A program made the position numbers and the translations under genes. Shown piece by piece: positions 53,307-62,997 of a stretch of 64,000 nt of DNA (position 1 is its first letter; the number at the start of each line of letters is the position of its first letter). This stretch comes from Bradyrhizobium sp. CCGB01. GTDB lineage: Bacteria > Pseudomonadota > Alphaproteobacteria > Rhizobiales > Xanthobacteraceae. Below the pieces are notes generated by a model, which saw nothing but the letters and a program-made list of their open reading frames with translations, made no database searches and was not told the origin of the DNA. Location of the stretch: assembly GCF_024199795.1 (NCBI RefSeq), contig NZ_JANADK010000001.1, positions 6,634,001-6,698,000 on the forward strand. Direction: 5' to 3'.

Positions 53307-53567
53307 TTGAGCACGGAAATACCGCAGCCCAATCCCCAGCCCGGGGTTGCCGAGCGTGCCATCGACGCAGCGACCGACGTGTCCCGCACCATCGGCGAGG
53401 TCGCAGGCGGCCTGCATGCCGCGGTCGATCGCCTCACTGCCGCAATCGACGAAGCACGAAAACCCGGCCGGCCGCTCGCGACAGTCGCGGCAATCACGCG
53501 CGAAGCGCCCCTGGCCAGCCTGTTCGTCGCCTTCCTCTTCGGCGTGGCGGTCGCACGCCGGCGCTAG
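53307..53567 (+). CDS. Small tail-anchored membrane protein (86 residues)
   Basis: TTG 53307 with GGAG upstream. A helical N-terminal part (AERAIDAATDVSRTIGEVAG, VDRLTAAIDEARKPGRPLAT) precedes a short C-terminal helix LASLFVAFLFGVAVARRR. The layout resembles ElaB/YqjD-type anchors; function unknown. Confidence 0.65.
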   Translation: MSTEIPQPNPQPGVAERAIDAATDVSRTIGEVAGGLHAAVDRLTAAIDEARKPGRPLATVAAITREAPLASLFVAFLFGVAVARRR

Positions 53568-53586
53568 CGATCGGAGTTGAAGCGAT

Positions 53587-56331
53587 TCAGGCTGCGCTGA
53601 CCGCTTCGAGTTCAGCGGCCAGGAATTGCCTCTCGAACGCCGCGGCAGGCATCGGGCGGCCGAAGAAATATCCCTGCCCTTCCTCGCATCCCATGCTGAC
53701 CAGGAAGTCGGCCGTGGCACGGTTCTCGATGCCTTCGGCCACGACAGTGAGCCCGAGTTGCTTGCTGAGACCGATGGTCGAGCCGACGATCGCGGCGTCA
53801 TCGGAATCGGTGAGCACGTCAAGCACGAACGACCGGTCGATCTTGAGCCCGTCGAGCGGAAACTTCTTCAGGTAGCTCAAGCTCGCATAACCCGTGCCGA
53901 AATCGTCGAACAGAACGCGGACGCCGAGCTGCTGGATCCGCTTGAACATGTCGAGCACGCGGCTTTCGTCATGGAGCAGGATATCCTCCGTGACCTCGAT
54001 CTCGAGCAGCGACGGCGTGAGCCCCGTCACCTCGAGCAGCGCCGCAACGGCAGGCGCGAGGTCGCCGGAATCCAGCTGCGACGGCGAGAGGTTGATCGCG
54101 ACGCGCACGTTGTTGCCGGACAATTCCCAGGCTCGGGCCTGCCGACAGGCGGTCTCCATCACCCAATTCGCGATCCGCTCGGACAGGGCCGAGGTGTTGA
54201 CCACCGGCATGAATTCCCCGGGCGAGACATAGCCGCGCACGGGATGCCGCCAGCGAATGAGCGCTTCGGCCCCGAGCAGGCTGCCGTCGACCAGCCGAAC
54301 CTGTGGCTGGTAAAACAGTTCGAACTCGCCGTGATCCGCGGCAAGCGCCAGTTCGCTCTCGAGCGTCAGCCGGTTCTCCAGCTCCTGCCTGATCGCACTC
54401 TCGAAGATCACATGGCTGCCGCGCCGCGTCATCTTTGCCTTGCTCAGCGCCAGATGACCATTGCTGAGAAGATCGTCAGCGTTGTGCCCGCCTTCCGGAT
54501 AGACGGCGACGCCGATGCTGCCCCTAACGCGATGTTGGCGCGCGCCCGTTATGAGCGGCTCCTCGAACGCGCGCGCAATCCGATCCGCAAACTCCACAAT
54601 CGGCTCGCCGGCCTCTGTACAATCAAGCACGATGGCGAACTCGTCGCCGCTGAGCCGGGCGACGACTGCCTTACCATCGACCTTGGACTGGAGGCGCTCC
54701 GCGACGGCCCGCAGCACGAGGTCGCCGGCCGCATGTCCAAGCATGTCGTTGATCTGCTGGAAGCCGTCGAGCCCGAGCACGAGCAGCGCGACGTCGGACG
54801 ACCGCCGCTCCGCAGCAACGATCAGATTGGTTAGGCTCGTATGCAGCATGTTGCGGTTGGCAAGACCTGTCAGCGCGTCATGTTCGGCGAGATACCTGAC
54901 GCGTTCGGCCTCGCGCTTGCGGACCGAGATGTCGCGCAGGATCGCTCCGTACTGGAAGCCATCCGTGCCCTGCCAGCCCGAGAAGCTCGCTTCGACCGGG
55001 AACGTCTCGCCGTTCTTCCGCCGCCCTTCGAACTCGACGACGACGGCGCCGCCGGGCACCAACAGCGCCTGGCGCGCAGCATCGCGCATGGCAAACACCT
55101 TTGCGCCACCGTCGGCGGGCTGCGCGCAGAGCGTTTCGAACGGACGTCCGATCATTTCAGTCGGCATGTAGCCGAAGATCGCGCTGGCGCCCGGATTCCA
55201 CACCGTGATCCGGTGATCCTCGTCGGTACAGATCAGACCGTCGCCGAGCGACATCGCGATACGGTGAAAGCGGCTCTCGGCAATGCGTCCCAGGAGACTA
55301 CGGAAATCGATTTCGTCGAGTGCGATCGCCGTCAGATAGGCAATGATTGCAATGTGAAACAGCGACGTGTCGATGATGAGCGGCCAGCTTGCCTGCACAA
55401 GGGCAGCAGCAAGTTCCACGCCCACTCCTGCGGCGACCAGGATCGTGACACGGATACCCGGTGCCAAACGGCGCCACGAATACATCATCAACAGGCAGAT
55501 CAGGCCCAACCCAATGATCATGCCGACATCGGACGTCCAGCGCAGCATCCGGTTCTGGAGGATCGATTCCGCCGCGAGCGCCTGGAGAACGGGCCCAGAG
55601 ATGATCTTGCCGTTTGGAACACTGAACCGGTCGCCCAGTTCGAGCGCGGTAGCACCGACGATGATCTTCTTGTCTTTCAGCTTGTCCACGGTCGCGGTAT
55701 CGCCGCGCAGCACGTCGAAATAGGAGACGCTTGGGATGGAGGCTGCACGAATGCCGAAATCGATCAGGAAGGGTGGCCGCCGATTGGCGTCCTGCCCGGC
55801 CAACACGACGGCCATCGACGGCATCACGGCATCGCCGAGCTTCTCTCCGACCGGATAGCGGCGAACGAGCCCGTCGGATTCGATCGCAACATTGACGACG
55901 GCCGGCCACGACTGGTTGCTGAACGGCTTCAGCGGACGATTGATGTGAGCTGCGCCACCATTCGGCGTCGGCTGCTTGAAGGAGGGCAGGATCGTCGATC
56001 CGCCGACCTCGCGCAGCGCCGTGACGAAGGCCTCGTCGGAGGCCGGGTCCGATGGTGTGCTGAAATCGACGTCGAAGGCAATGTCCCGCGCGCCCGCGGC
56101 CTCGAGCCTGTGCAACAGCTCCGCGTGGAGCCGGCGCGGCCAGGGCCACACCCCGATCTGGTCGATCGAGGGCGCGTCGATGGCCACCACAACGACATTG
56201 CCGCTGGCGGTACGCGATTGCCAGGCGAACCGCAGATCGGTCAGCGCGTTGCGAAGCGCGCCGTGCCACCCCGTGGATAGCACCACCGCAAGCGCGATCA
56301 TGACAAGAATATGCGGCCGATTTCGCTTCAC
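53587..56331 (-). CDS. CHASE2-PAS-GGDEF-EAL cyclic-di-GMP protein
   Basis: The 914-residue membrane protein has an N-terminal helix, a periplasmic CHASE2 sensor (about 25-270, with VVVVAIDAPSIDQIGVWPWP), three helices (about 275-345), a PAS domain (about 350-465, GLICTDEDHRITVWNPGAS), a GGDEF domain (about 475-640, active-site form SGDEF) and an EAL domain (about 655-905, GAEALIRWRHP, plus DDFGTGYASLSYLKKFPLDG). Key residues of both cyclase and phosphodiesterase are present, so either activity is possible. It lies 63 bases downstream of the FecR gene and would couple an outside signal to c-di-GMP. Confidence 0.93.
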   Translation of the reverse strand: MKRNRPHILVMIALAVVLSTGWHGALRNALTDLRFAWQSRTASGNVVVVAIDAPSIDQIGVWPWPRRLHAELLHRLEAAGARDIAFDVDFSTPSDPASDEAFVTALREVGGSTILPSFKQPTPNGGAAHINRPLKPFSNQSWPAVVNVAIESDGLVRRYPVGEKLGDAVMPSMAVVLAGQDANRRPPFLIDFGIRAASIPSVSYFDVLRGDTATVDKLKDKKIIVGATALELGDRFSVPNGKIISGPVLQALAAESILQNRMLRWTSDVGMIIGLGLICLLMMYSWRRLAPGIRVTILVAAGVGVELAAALVQASWPLIIDTSLFHIAIIAYLTAIALDEIDFRSLLGRIAESRFHRIAMSLGDGLICTDEDHRITVWNPGASAIFGYMPTEMIGRPFETLCAQPADGGAKVFAMRDAARQALLVPGGAVVVEFEGRRKNGETFPVEASFSGWQGTDGFQYGAILRDISVRKREAERVRYLAEHDALTGLANRNMLHTSLTNLIVAAERRSSDVALLVLGLDGFQQINDMLGHAAGDLVLRAVAERLQSKVDGKAVVARLSGDEFAIVLDCTEAGEPIVEFADRIARAFEEPLITGARQHRVRGSIGVAVYPEGGHNADDLLSNGHLALSKAKMTRRGSHVIFESAIRQELENRLTLESELALAADHGEFELFYQPQVRLVDGSLLGAEALIRWRHPVRGYVSPGEFMPVVNTSALSERIANWVMETACRQARAWELSGNNVRVAINLSPSQLDSGDLAPAVAALLEVTGLTPSLLEIEVTEDILLHDESRVLDMFKRIQQLGVRVLFDDFGTGYASLSYLKKFPLDGLKIDRSFVLDVLTDSDDAAIVGSTIGLSKQLGLTVVAEGIENRATADFLVSMGCEEGQGYFFGRPMPAAAFERQFLAAELEAVSAA

Positions 56332-56394
56332 TTTGCTCCCCCCCGCACCGGCGGTACCCGCCGCCAGGTGCTCCCCTATACCGACGGCACAGTC

Positions 56395-57639
56395 CTAGCG
56401 ATGGCCCCTGCCCCAATACCAACCGTAGTGGTGGCCGTTGTTGCCGCGTCCGCTGTTGCCGTTATTCCCGCTTCCGCTATTCCCGCTGCCGCTGTTGCCG
56501 TTATTGCCGCTGCTACCGTTGCCGGTCGCGCCGGTCCCGCTGCCTCCGGTGCCCGAGCTTCCGCCGGACACGTCGCTGGTCGAACCAGCAGTCGTCGCAA
56601 CGGTCGTCGTCGCACTTGACGACGTCGACGTGGCACTGGCCGCGGATGCACTGCTGCTCGCCGTGACCGCCGTTACGCTGGAGCTGTTGCTGGCCGTTGT
56701 CGTCGTGCTTGCCTTCGTATCGCTCCAGACCGTTTCGGTGCTGCTGCTACTGGCGTTCGCGTTACGCACGCGCCCCGGCGCGACGGCGCCGTGAGCGAGC
56801 CCGCGCGTGACCTTGTTGAAGTTCAGCTTGACCTCGCCGAGCGAGCTCGAGATGCGCACGACGCCGCCCTTGGGCGCCTGAGCGCCGGCCGCTGGATGCG
56901 ATTGCGCCGCCGCGCCGGCCGCCTTGGTCCCCTTGTCGATCGGACCGAGCGCATGGATCGCATGGCCGTTTGCCGCGTTGCGCGGTGCCGACAGGCCCGA
57001 CTTGGGCACCGGGACGCGCTCGATCGTCGAGGCGCGCGGCTTGCCGTGCTCGATCGGATTGAAGGTCCCGGCACCGCTCAGGCTGAGGCCGGGCTTGCCG
57101 TGCTCGAAGGCCGTGGCGGCTTGTCCCGGCATGACCTGCGCGATCTGTCCGGTCTTGAAGTCGGAGACTTCAACCTGGCCGCGGACCACGCCGACCTTGG
57201 TGCTGCCAGCATTCACGGTGACGCTGAACTGCGTTCCCTTGACCACGGCGGCGAGATACGGCGTCTCGACCTCGAAATGCTTGACGTTGCGCTTCTCGAC
57301 CTCCAGCAGGATCGAACCCGCCCGCTGGATGATCGTGGTCGAGAGCCCTTCCTTCTTCTCGGCCGGCAACCCGACCACCGAGTTGGGAGAGATCAAAATC
57401 GATTCCTCGCCGCGGACGAGCAGCACGCGTCCGTTTCGTCCGGTGCGAATGGTGTCGCCAGGCTTGAGCGCCTCGTCCTGATTCAACGACACAGGCTGCG
57501 CGCCGGTGGTGGCGACCCAGACCTCGCCGGTGGCTTTGCTGACTGACCAGACGCCATCCTCTGCGGCCGATGCAGCGGAAGCCATTCCCAGGATCAGCGC
57601 CGCCGCAAAGCCGCACCGCATTCCAATTCTGCCGAGCAT
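56395..57639 (-). CDS. FecR-domain exported protein with Ser/Thr- and Gly/Asn-rich tail
   Basis: The 414-residue protein has a signal peptide (MLGRIGMRCGFAAALILGMA, cleavage near ASAA), a FecR domain (about 40-180, with KPGDTIRTGRNGRVLLVRGE and TPYLAAVVKGTQFSVTV) and, from about 285, a low-complexity tail of Ser/Thr then Gly/Asn/Ser repeats ending HHYGWYWGRGHR. In this genus FecR proteins of this type often sit with CHASE2 proteins and two-partner secretion genes. The tail may be surface exposed. It is divergent from the TpsB gene. Confidence 0.88.
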   Translation of the reverse strand: MLGRIGMRCGFAAALILGMASAASAAEDGVWSVSKATGEVWVATTGAQPVSLNQDEALKPGDTIRTGRNGRVLLVRGEESILISPNSVVGLPAEKKEGLSTTIIQRAGSILLEVEKRNVKHFEVETPYLAAVVKGTQFSVTVNAGSTKVGVVRGQVEVSDFKTGQIAQVMPGQAATAFEHGKPGLSLSGAGTFNPIEHGKPRASTIERVPVPKSGLSAPRNAANGHAIHALGPIDKGTKAAGAAAQSHPAAGAQAPKGGVVRISSSLGEVKLNFNKVTRGLAHGAVAPGRVRNANASSSSTETVWSDTKASTTTTASNSSSVTAVTASSSASAASATSTSSSATTTVATTAGSTSDVSGGSSGTGGSGTGATGNGSSGNNGNSGSGNSGSGNNGNSGRGNNGHHYGWYWGRGHR

Positions 57640-57769
57640 GACGTTCCTCAGTCCGCGTTACAGCCAGACCGGGGACGTATCCGAAATCACTCAAGAGAGG
57701 ATTAGCGGGAAGTGGCGAGCCGAGCAGCGGCATTAACCAATCATTGACCATAAAAAACTAAGAAAAATC

Positions 57770-59566
57770 ATGCAGCTAACGAACTCTTACGGCACTGCGG
57801 GAAGATCTCAGTCAAACTACGGGGACCGCTTCGCCGCGTGCCTTAAGAAGCGGCATCTCCTTGCCGCATTGGCGCTCCTGGCACCAATTTTTACGAGTGT
57901 CCCGCACTCTTTCGCACAGCAGGCGAACCAGCCGGGCTTTGATCCGCGTCAGCCCGAGAAATACTTTGAGAACCAAACCGAGCAGGAATCGCTGAGCCGT
58001 CCTTCGGTCAAGCTGCCGAATGTCGGCCAGCCCAACACTGGTGGAGATACAAAGCCGCAATTCGTGCTGCGCGGCGTCAATGTCAGCGGCGCCCAAGCCA
58101 TTTCCCGCGATCGCATCGCCGCAGCCTATCAGCCCTATCTCGGCAAGAAGGTCTCGCAAGCCGACCTCGCCGCGATCGCCGGCGCGATCAGCGATCTCTA
58201 CCGCGCAGACGGCTTCCACTTAAGCCGCGCGATCGTGCCGCCGCAGGACATCGCCGACGGCCGTGTCCGGATCCAGGTGATCGAAGGCGCCATCGTGCAA
58301 GCCGAGCTGAAAGGCGACGGCGCCGGGCAGTTCGGCGTGAGGCCGATGCTGGGGCCGGTTCTTGCCGAGCAGCCGTCGCGCCTGGCAACGCTCGAACGTC
58401 AACTCTTTCTCATCAACGGCAGGCCGGGCGTCCGGATCACCGACACCGCACTCGAGGAGATCGGCGGTGCCACCGGCCGCTTCCGCCTCATCGTCTATTT
58501 GAAGACCTGGCACGTCTTCTCGTCGTTCGGCCTGGATAATCTGGGCTCGTCGTCAGTCGGCCCGTGGCAGACCTATGCGACCGGCGCTTTCAACTCCTAT
58601 CTCACGCCGGGCGACACGCTCGCGGTCAACCTGTCGACGATTACCAACGACCCGCGCGAGCTCGGCTTTGCGCGGCTGTCCTATGACGCACCCGTCGGCG
58701 TCGACGGCGTGCGTCTCGGCGCTTCCGTGCTGTACAGCGCGGTCCGGCCGGGCGACGCCCGCCGACTCGACAGCGACATCACCACGACAGAGGCGTTCGA
58801 GCTGCGGGCAAGCACCGTGCCCTTCATGTCACAATCTTCGGCGCTGACGCTCACCATGGCGGGGATCTTCAGCAACGTGTCCGAGCACGATGTTTACGGC
58901 CCGTGGTACAACGACCACATCAGGACCGCGAGCCTGACCGCCGACTACCGGCTCCAGGATCGCTTCGGCGGCACCAATTTCGCGACGCTGACCTACCGTC
59001 AGGGCCTCGACATCTTCGGCGCCTCGCATTTCGACGACGATCTGTTGTCGCGCGACGGCGCCGCGTCGAACTTCTCGGTGCTGAACCTCTGGTTCACGCG
59101 CTACCAGACGCTCAACGACGCCTGGTCGCTCAGGCTCTCCGCTGCGAGCCAAACGGCATCACGGCCGCTCTTCACCTCGCAGCAATTCTATCTCGGCGGT
59201 GCGGCGTTCGGCCGGGGCTATGGGGCGGCCGAGATCAGCGGCGACAATGGCCTTGCCGGCTCGCTCGAAGTGCGTTTCGACCAGAAGCTCAATTTCCGTT
59301 ACTGGACCGGTTATCAGCTCTACGCCTTCGGCGACGCGGGCGCAGTCTGGAACGACGGTTACCGCCTGAGCGACGGCCTGGCGCTGACATCGGCCGGAGC
59401 CGGCGTGCGGTTCTTCCTGCCGGACGATCTCCAGGCCGATCTCGGCGTGGCCGTTCCCTTGAGCTACCGGGCGCCGGACAACGAGCGCCGCAGCCCGCGC
59501 TTCCTGTTCACCCTGTCGAGCGCGTTCCGGCTTTGCCCCGAACGCGGCAGGGGCGGCTGCCTCTAG
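57770..59566 (+). CDS. TpsB/ShlB-type two-partner-secretion outer-membrane translocator
   Basis: The 598-residue protein has a long signal region (cleavage near SFAQ-Q at about 48), POTRA-2 (FVLRGVNVSGAQAISRDRIA to VRIQVIEGAIVQ, about 92-180), a second POTRA (ERQLFLINGRPGVRI) and a 16-strand barrel with the conserved RGYGAAEISGDNGLAGSLEV motif near 500. It exports a large TpsA exoprotein across the outer membrane. No TpsA gene is nearby on either side, so the substrate is elsewhere. The 130-base AT-rich gap to fecR holds divergent promoters. Confidence 0.92.
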   Translation: MQLTNSYGTAGRSQSNYGDRFAACLKKRHLLAALALLAPIFTSVPHSFAQQANQPGFDPRQPEKYFENQTEQESLSRPSVKLPNVGQPNTGGDTKPQFVLRGVNVSGAQAISRDRIAAAYQPYLGKKVSQADLAAIAGAISDLYRADGFHLSRAIVPPQDIADGRVRIQVIEGAIVQAELKGDGAGQFGVRPMLGPVLAEQPSRLATLERQLFLINGRPGVRITDTALEEIGGATGRFRLIVYLKTWHVFSSFGLDNLGSSSVGPWQTYATGAFNSYLTPGDTLAVNLSTITNDPRELGFARLSYDAPVGVDGVRLGASVLYSAVRPGDARRLDSDITTTEAFELRASTVPFMSQSSALTLTMAGIFSNVSEHDVYGPWYNDHIRTASLTADYRLQDRFGGTNFATLTYRQGLDIFGASHFDDDLLSRDGAASNFSVLNLWFTRYQTLNDAWSLRLSAASQTASRPLFTSQQFYLGGAAFGRGYGAAEISGDNGLAGSLEVRFDQKLNFRYWTGYQLYAFGDAGAVWNDGYRLSDGLALTSAGAGVRFFLPDDLQADLGVAVPLSYRAPDNERRSPRFLFTLSSAFRLCPERGRGGCL

Positions 59567-59721
59567 CCGCACAGCCTTTCGGTTGACGCGCGCCTTGATG
59601 CGGCCCTTTTGGGGCGCTTCTCACAGACTTGCCGAAATTTAATCCCGCAGCCTGCTCACGATCGCTCGATCCGGGAGTTCCCGATAGCCATGTTCAGCCG
59701 AAAGTGATTTGAGACCGATCC

Positions 59722-60552
59722 ATGAAAAGGGTGTTTGCAATCCTGGCTTTTCTCTGCGTCCTCGGCGTCGGCCAGTATTTCGTGGTCAGCCGGTTCGCGA
59801 TCCGCCATGAGGTTTTGACCCTGTTCGATGCCGCGCGTCAGCGGCCGATCACGGTCGAACTCGCGGTTCGGCGCGATTACGAGACCAAGGCCAATCTCGG
59901 ACTCTGGAAGCTCCCGCTCGCCATCATCAGCAACGGCAACACCGTCAAGGCCACCGAGTATTCCTTCCTCGCCAACGTGCTCGCCGCACGCGGTTATCTC
60001 GTTGCCAGCATCCAGCAGGACCTGCCGAGCGATCCGCCGCTGATGACCCATGTCGGTCAGCAATATGTCGGGCGGCGCGAGGTCTATATCCGCTGCGAGG
60101 CCAACATCCTTTTCAGCCTGGCCGAACTGAAGCGACGGCAGGAAAACGTCGACTACGACCACATCACTCTCGTCGGACATTCCAACGGTGGCGACGTCTC
60201 GATGTATGTCGCACATCAGCACCCGGAGATCGTGTCGAAGGTGATTACGCTCGACAATCTGCGGGTGCCCTTCGTGCTCAGCGACAACATGAAGATCTTG
60301 TCGTTCCGCTCCAAGGATCCGCATTTCCAGACCGATCCGGGCGTGCTGCCAACGCCGGAAGAAGCCAAGGCGCGCGGCATCGACATCGTCCATACCGGTG
60401 CTCAGCACACCGAGATGAGCGATCGCGGTCCCGATGCGGTCAAGCAGAAGATCCAGGAGACGCTCGACCGCTTCCTGCGTGACAGTGCCAGCAGCGCGCT
60501 CGCGCCGGCGGACACCAGAAGCCCGATGATCATGAACCCCGGCGACTATTAG
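59722..60552 (+). CDS. Membrane-anchored or exported alpha/beta hydrolase
   Basis: The 276-residue protein begins with a hydrophobic segment (MKRVFAILAFLCVLGVGQYF) without a clear cleavage site, so it may be anchored. The hydrolase fold has the nucleophile motif LVGHSNGGDVSMYVAHQHPE (Ser near 154) and a plausible His in HTGAQHTEMSDRG. Related proteins are esterases of unknown substrate. No operon partner is visible. Confidence 0.78.
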   Translation: MKRVFAILAFLCVLGVGQYFVVSRFAIRHEVLTLFDAARQRPITVELAVRRDYETKANLGLWKLPLAIISNGNTVKATEYSFLANVLAARGYLVASIQQDLPSDPPLMTHVGQQYVGRREVYIRCEANILFSLAELKRRQENVDYDHITLVGHSNGGDVSMYVAHQHPEIVSKVITLDNLRVPFVLSDNMKILSFRSKDPHFQTDPGVLPTPEEAKARGIDIVHTGAQHTEMSDRGPDAVKQKIQETLDRFLRDSASSALAPADTRSPMIMNPGDY

Positions 60553-60629
60553 CCCGGAGCCGTTTGCGGCAGATCAAGGCAGCTTCGGGCTGGCTACGAT
60601 AGGAAGGCCTCACCATCCCGGAGAGGCAC

Positions 60630-60806
60630 GTGTCGCGCTCCATCGAAAGCCTTGATACGAAAAGTCTTGATGCGGCAAGCTTTGGCCTGCCCGCAGCGAG
60701 GGCATTGGCATTTGCGCGGTATCTCTATCGTGCGACCCGCAAGCTGCTGCGGTCGATCATCGCCCGCATCGATCTCTCGCAATTTCCAGGATCGTGCTGC
60801 GGCTGA
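60630..60806 (+). CDS. Possible 58-residue protein with GTG start
   Basis: GTG 60630 follows GGAGAGG and encodes MSRSIESLDTKSLDAASFGL, then an amphipathic basic helix (RALAFARYLYRATRKLLRSI) and a Cys-Cys end. It could be a membrane-associated small protein. Only composition and the ribosome site support it. Confidence 0.4.
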   Translation: MSRSIESLDTKSLDAASFGLPAARALAFARYLYRATRKLLRSIIARIDLSQFPGSCCG

Positions 60807-61110
60807 GCGCCGGCGGCCGAAAGCAAATGCATGGGGGTCGCCGGATGCATCGGCAACTTTCCCTTGAATCGGACCGAACCCGACGGCATCGCGGCCTACA
60901 TCGGATCGCTACATCAGCTGCGCGCTGACGGGTCGCGACACAATCCGCGAAATGCAAATCCCTGCCGGAGGACCGACAGGGATCAGCAAAAGCATGATGG
61001 ACGGCGAATAGCCTGTTTGGTGGCCTGTCATGGACCTGCGCCAGCAGCGACGTGCGGATCTCCGCATCACGCACGATCAATATGTGGGCCTGCGGCGCAC
61101 CCGCCGGAAA
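60807..61110. other. 304-base stretch without a recognisable gene
   Basis: Frames on both strands are short, without ribosome sites or family patterns. I see no strong hairpin or repeat here. Confidence 0.5.
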
Positions 61111-61452
61111 TCAGGACTTCCCCTTGCCGGGCTGCATGAAACTGCCGGTCATCTGGCGCATATGGTCCCCTGCGCTGGTAAACTGGCTGCGCAGGAAGTC
61201 CGACTGGATTCGCATCGCTTCCTGAAGGTCGGTGGCTTGCACGAGCTTGCGCGCGTGCTCGAACGCCGACTTCATGTTCTGCTCAGTGAACGCGAGCGCC
61301 TGCTTGGACACTTCGGTGCCCGCTCCGGGAACCGACGTCATCGACTTCGTGGCGGCCTCGAAAAACATGCCGAATGCCTTTTCGGCCTGGTCGATCGTCT
61401 TTTCGGCCAAATCGCGCAGTTCGGCTGGGACTTCGAGCTTCGGTTCGATCAT
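61111..61452 (-). CDS. Phasin-family protein
   Basis: The 113-residue helical protein (MIEPKLEVPAELRDLAEKTI, AFGMFFEAATKSMTSVPGAG, AFEHARKLVQATDLQEAMRI, SDFLRSQFTSAGDHMRQMTG) fits the phasin pattern of PHB-granule coat proteins. GGAGGAGG lies right before ATG 61452, so the earlier in-frame ATG at 61527 is not used. It would bind polyhydroxybutyrate granules in the cytoplasm. No PHB synthase gene is adjacent. Confidence 0.88.
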   Translation of the reverse strand: MIEPKLEVPAELRDLAEKTIDQAEKAFGMFFEAATKSMTSVPGAGTEVSKQALAFTEQNMKSAFEHARKLVQATDLQEAMRIQSDFLRSQFTSAGDHMRQMTGSFMQPGKGKS

Positions 61453-61595
61453 GGTCGTCCTCCTCCCTTTTTCCCAACTGAATACCACACTTGCCGGATC
61501 GCATTCCAGCGGGAGCCTGGGGAACAAACGCCGTCCGGCGGTCCGGCTCCGGTAGGAAACGGGGAACGAGGCGTAGCGCCGGCGCTCGGCCGGGC

Positions 61596-61781
61596 TCAGG
61601 ACAGGGGGTGCTCGGGAAGGGTTTCTTCGGTGCCGAGGTCTTCGACCAGCTTGATGACCTCGAAGCGCTGTCGAGGCGCTAGCTTCAGGAACGCACGAAG
61701 CAGGCGTAGACTTTCGACGGTGCTGCTTGCGGGCGCGCCGAGCTTAAGGTGCAGTTCAGCCGCGAAATTGAGGTTTTTCAT
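61596..61781 (-). CDS. Small hypothetical protein (61 residues)
   Basis: MKNLNFAAELHLKLGAPASS followed by TVESLRLLRAFLKLAPRQRF and EVIKLVEDLGTEETLPEHPL. A helical protein of a type seen in this genus. ATG 61781 is preferred by content over 61850; the ribosome site is weak. Confidence 0.5.
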   Translation of the reverse strand: MKNLNFAAELHLKLGAPASSTVESLRLLRAFLKLAPRQRFEVIKLVEDLGTEETLPEHPLS

Positions 61782-62169
61782 CTCGCACCTATGACAAGCA
61801 TCGGCCTTCGTGATCAGATATCGAGGTCTCGCTCGAGAACCGAACACCATGACCGGACGCCATGGTGACCTTGAGATCTCCGCCGGGGCACCCGGTGGGT
61901 TAGCACGCTGAACCGCATATTCACACGAACTGGCTCAACCGAACAGGTTGCAATTATGTCAAGAAACAACCCTTCCGGCAAGCCCAACCGTCGCCGCAGC
62001 GATGCTCCGTCTGCAGCGCACCACGGCAATTCCGGATAACAGGAATATGAACAGCCGTCACCCTCCTGCGTCAAGAAGCGGCATCACTCACGCACACAGC
62101 CTTGATCGCTGTCAATCGGCGCGCCGTTTCGCCGTGTTTCCGGTGTGAACGGCGATTGGCGATGTCAGA
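61782..62169. other. 388-base stretch without a recognisable gene
   Basis: One leftward frame (61814-62074) exists but has cysteine-rich, unnatural composition and no ribosome site. The stretch is somewhat AT-richer than average, as expected for a promoter-containing spacer. Confidence 0.5.
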
Positions 62170-62391
62170 TTAAAGTTTCTTCAGAGTATACACGTAATTG
62201 TTGAGCCCGACCTTGGCGGTTGTATCGTCGACGAAATGAACTTCGACTTCGCATCCGGTCTCCAGCGTCTTGATCCGTCCGCCAGTGAAGCCGAGCGATG
62301 CGGCCAGCGCCTTGGGATCGGCCTTCTTGTCGCCCCGCTGCATCTCGTCGAATGCGCCCTGGAAGATCATGTCCGGGCCATCATTCGTCAC
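62170..62391 (-). CDS. Hypothetical protein (73 residues)
   Basis: The conserved-looking part is MIFQGAFDEMQRGDKKADPK, LAASLGFTGGRIKTLETGCE and VHFVDDTTAKVGLNNYVYTL. GTG 62391 is the chosen start; a TTG at 62448 and ATG 62370 are alternatives and none has a good ribosome site. Family not recognised. Confidence 0.5.
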   Translation of the reverse strand: MTNDGPDMIFQGAFDEMQRGDKKADPKALAASLGFTGGRIKTLETGCEVEVHFVDDTTAKVGLNNYVYTLKKL

Positions 62392-62596
62392 CTTAGTACT
62401 GCGGCTCTGTGCAGGCAAAGGGACGGGGCACTTGGATGACCTCCCCAAGGTTCATCGGTCCGAAGATTATCTCTGCCAATGAACCGTCGTTCAACCTGGA
62501 ACGACCAAGCGGTTGCGAAGCGGCCACGCAGACCAGGGGCGCCATGGCTGACGGACTTCTCGATTCGGGCGCGCCTCAGCACCAAAGGACGACGGC

Positions 62597-62953
62597 ATGC
62601 TTTCTCGCTGCGATCTCATCAAGGGCGCCGCGGTCGCGCTTCTCACCCTCTCGATACAAGGCGCACGGGCGCAGGAGACCAGAATGAATCTGTTCAAGAT
62701 CGTCACCATCAAGGACGAGATCGTCGTCGGATTGTCGGCGGAGGAACTCCAGGCGCTCGGCGGCAATGATGCGAGCGCGGTTGCGCACGCGCTGGCGCAA
62801 AAGGGCGATCTCACGGTCTGGCAGTACAACGTGCATCGCGGCCCCAACGGCGAATTGCAACAGGCGCCGACCGCGAAGATCGGGCTTCTGGCCAACGCAT
62901 CGCTCCGTGTCGAGCCCTATACGACGCCTTACCAGATCGTGCCGCATCCCTAA
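62597..62953 (+). CDS. Hypothetical exported protein (118 residues)
   Basis: The N terminus MLSRCDLIKGAAVALLTLSI with GARAQ-E is a signal peptide. The mature part (MNLFKIVTIKDEIVVGLSAE, VWQYNVHRGPNGELQQAPTA, SLRVEPYTTPYQIVPHP) has no cysteines and looks like a small periplasmic beta protein. Family not recognised. Confidence 0.68.
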   Translation: MLSRCDLIKGAAVALLTLSIQGARAQETRMNLFKIVTIKDEIVVGLSAEELQALGGNDASAVAHALAQKGDLTVWQYNVHRGPNGELQQAPTAKIGLLANASLRVEPYTTPYQIVPHP

Positions 62954-62958
62954 GGAGC

Positions 62959-62996
62959 GGCGGTGCGCCTGCGGCCGGGCTCGCAGGCGCACCGCC
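62959..62996. terminator. Bidirectional terminator-like hairpin
   Basis: A perfect 15-base stem (GGCGGTGCGCCTGCG with CGCAGGCGCACCGCC, loop GCCGGGCT) fills the gap between two convergent genes. There is no long T-run, so it may act as a Rho-assisted or 3'-end-stabilising structure. Confidence 0.6.
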
Positions 62997-62997
62997 G

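Noticed and set aside
53235..53822. Leftward frame overlapping the small anchor protein and the EAL end
   Set aside because: It covers two supported genes, has no start signal and no family pattern.
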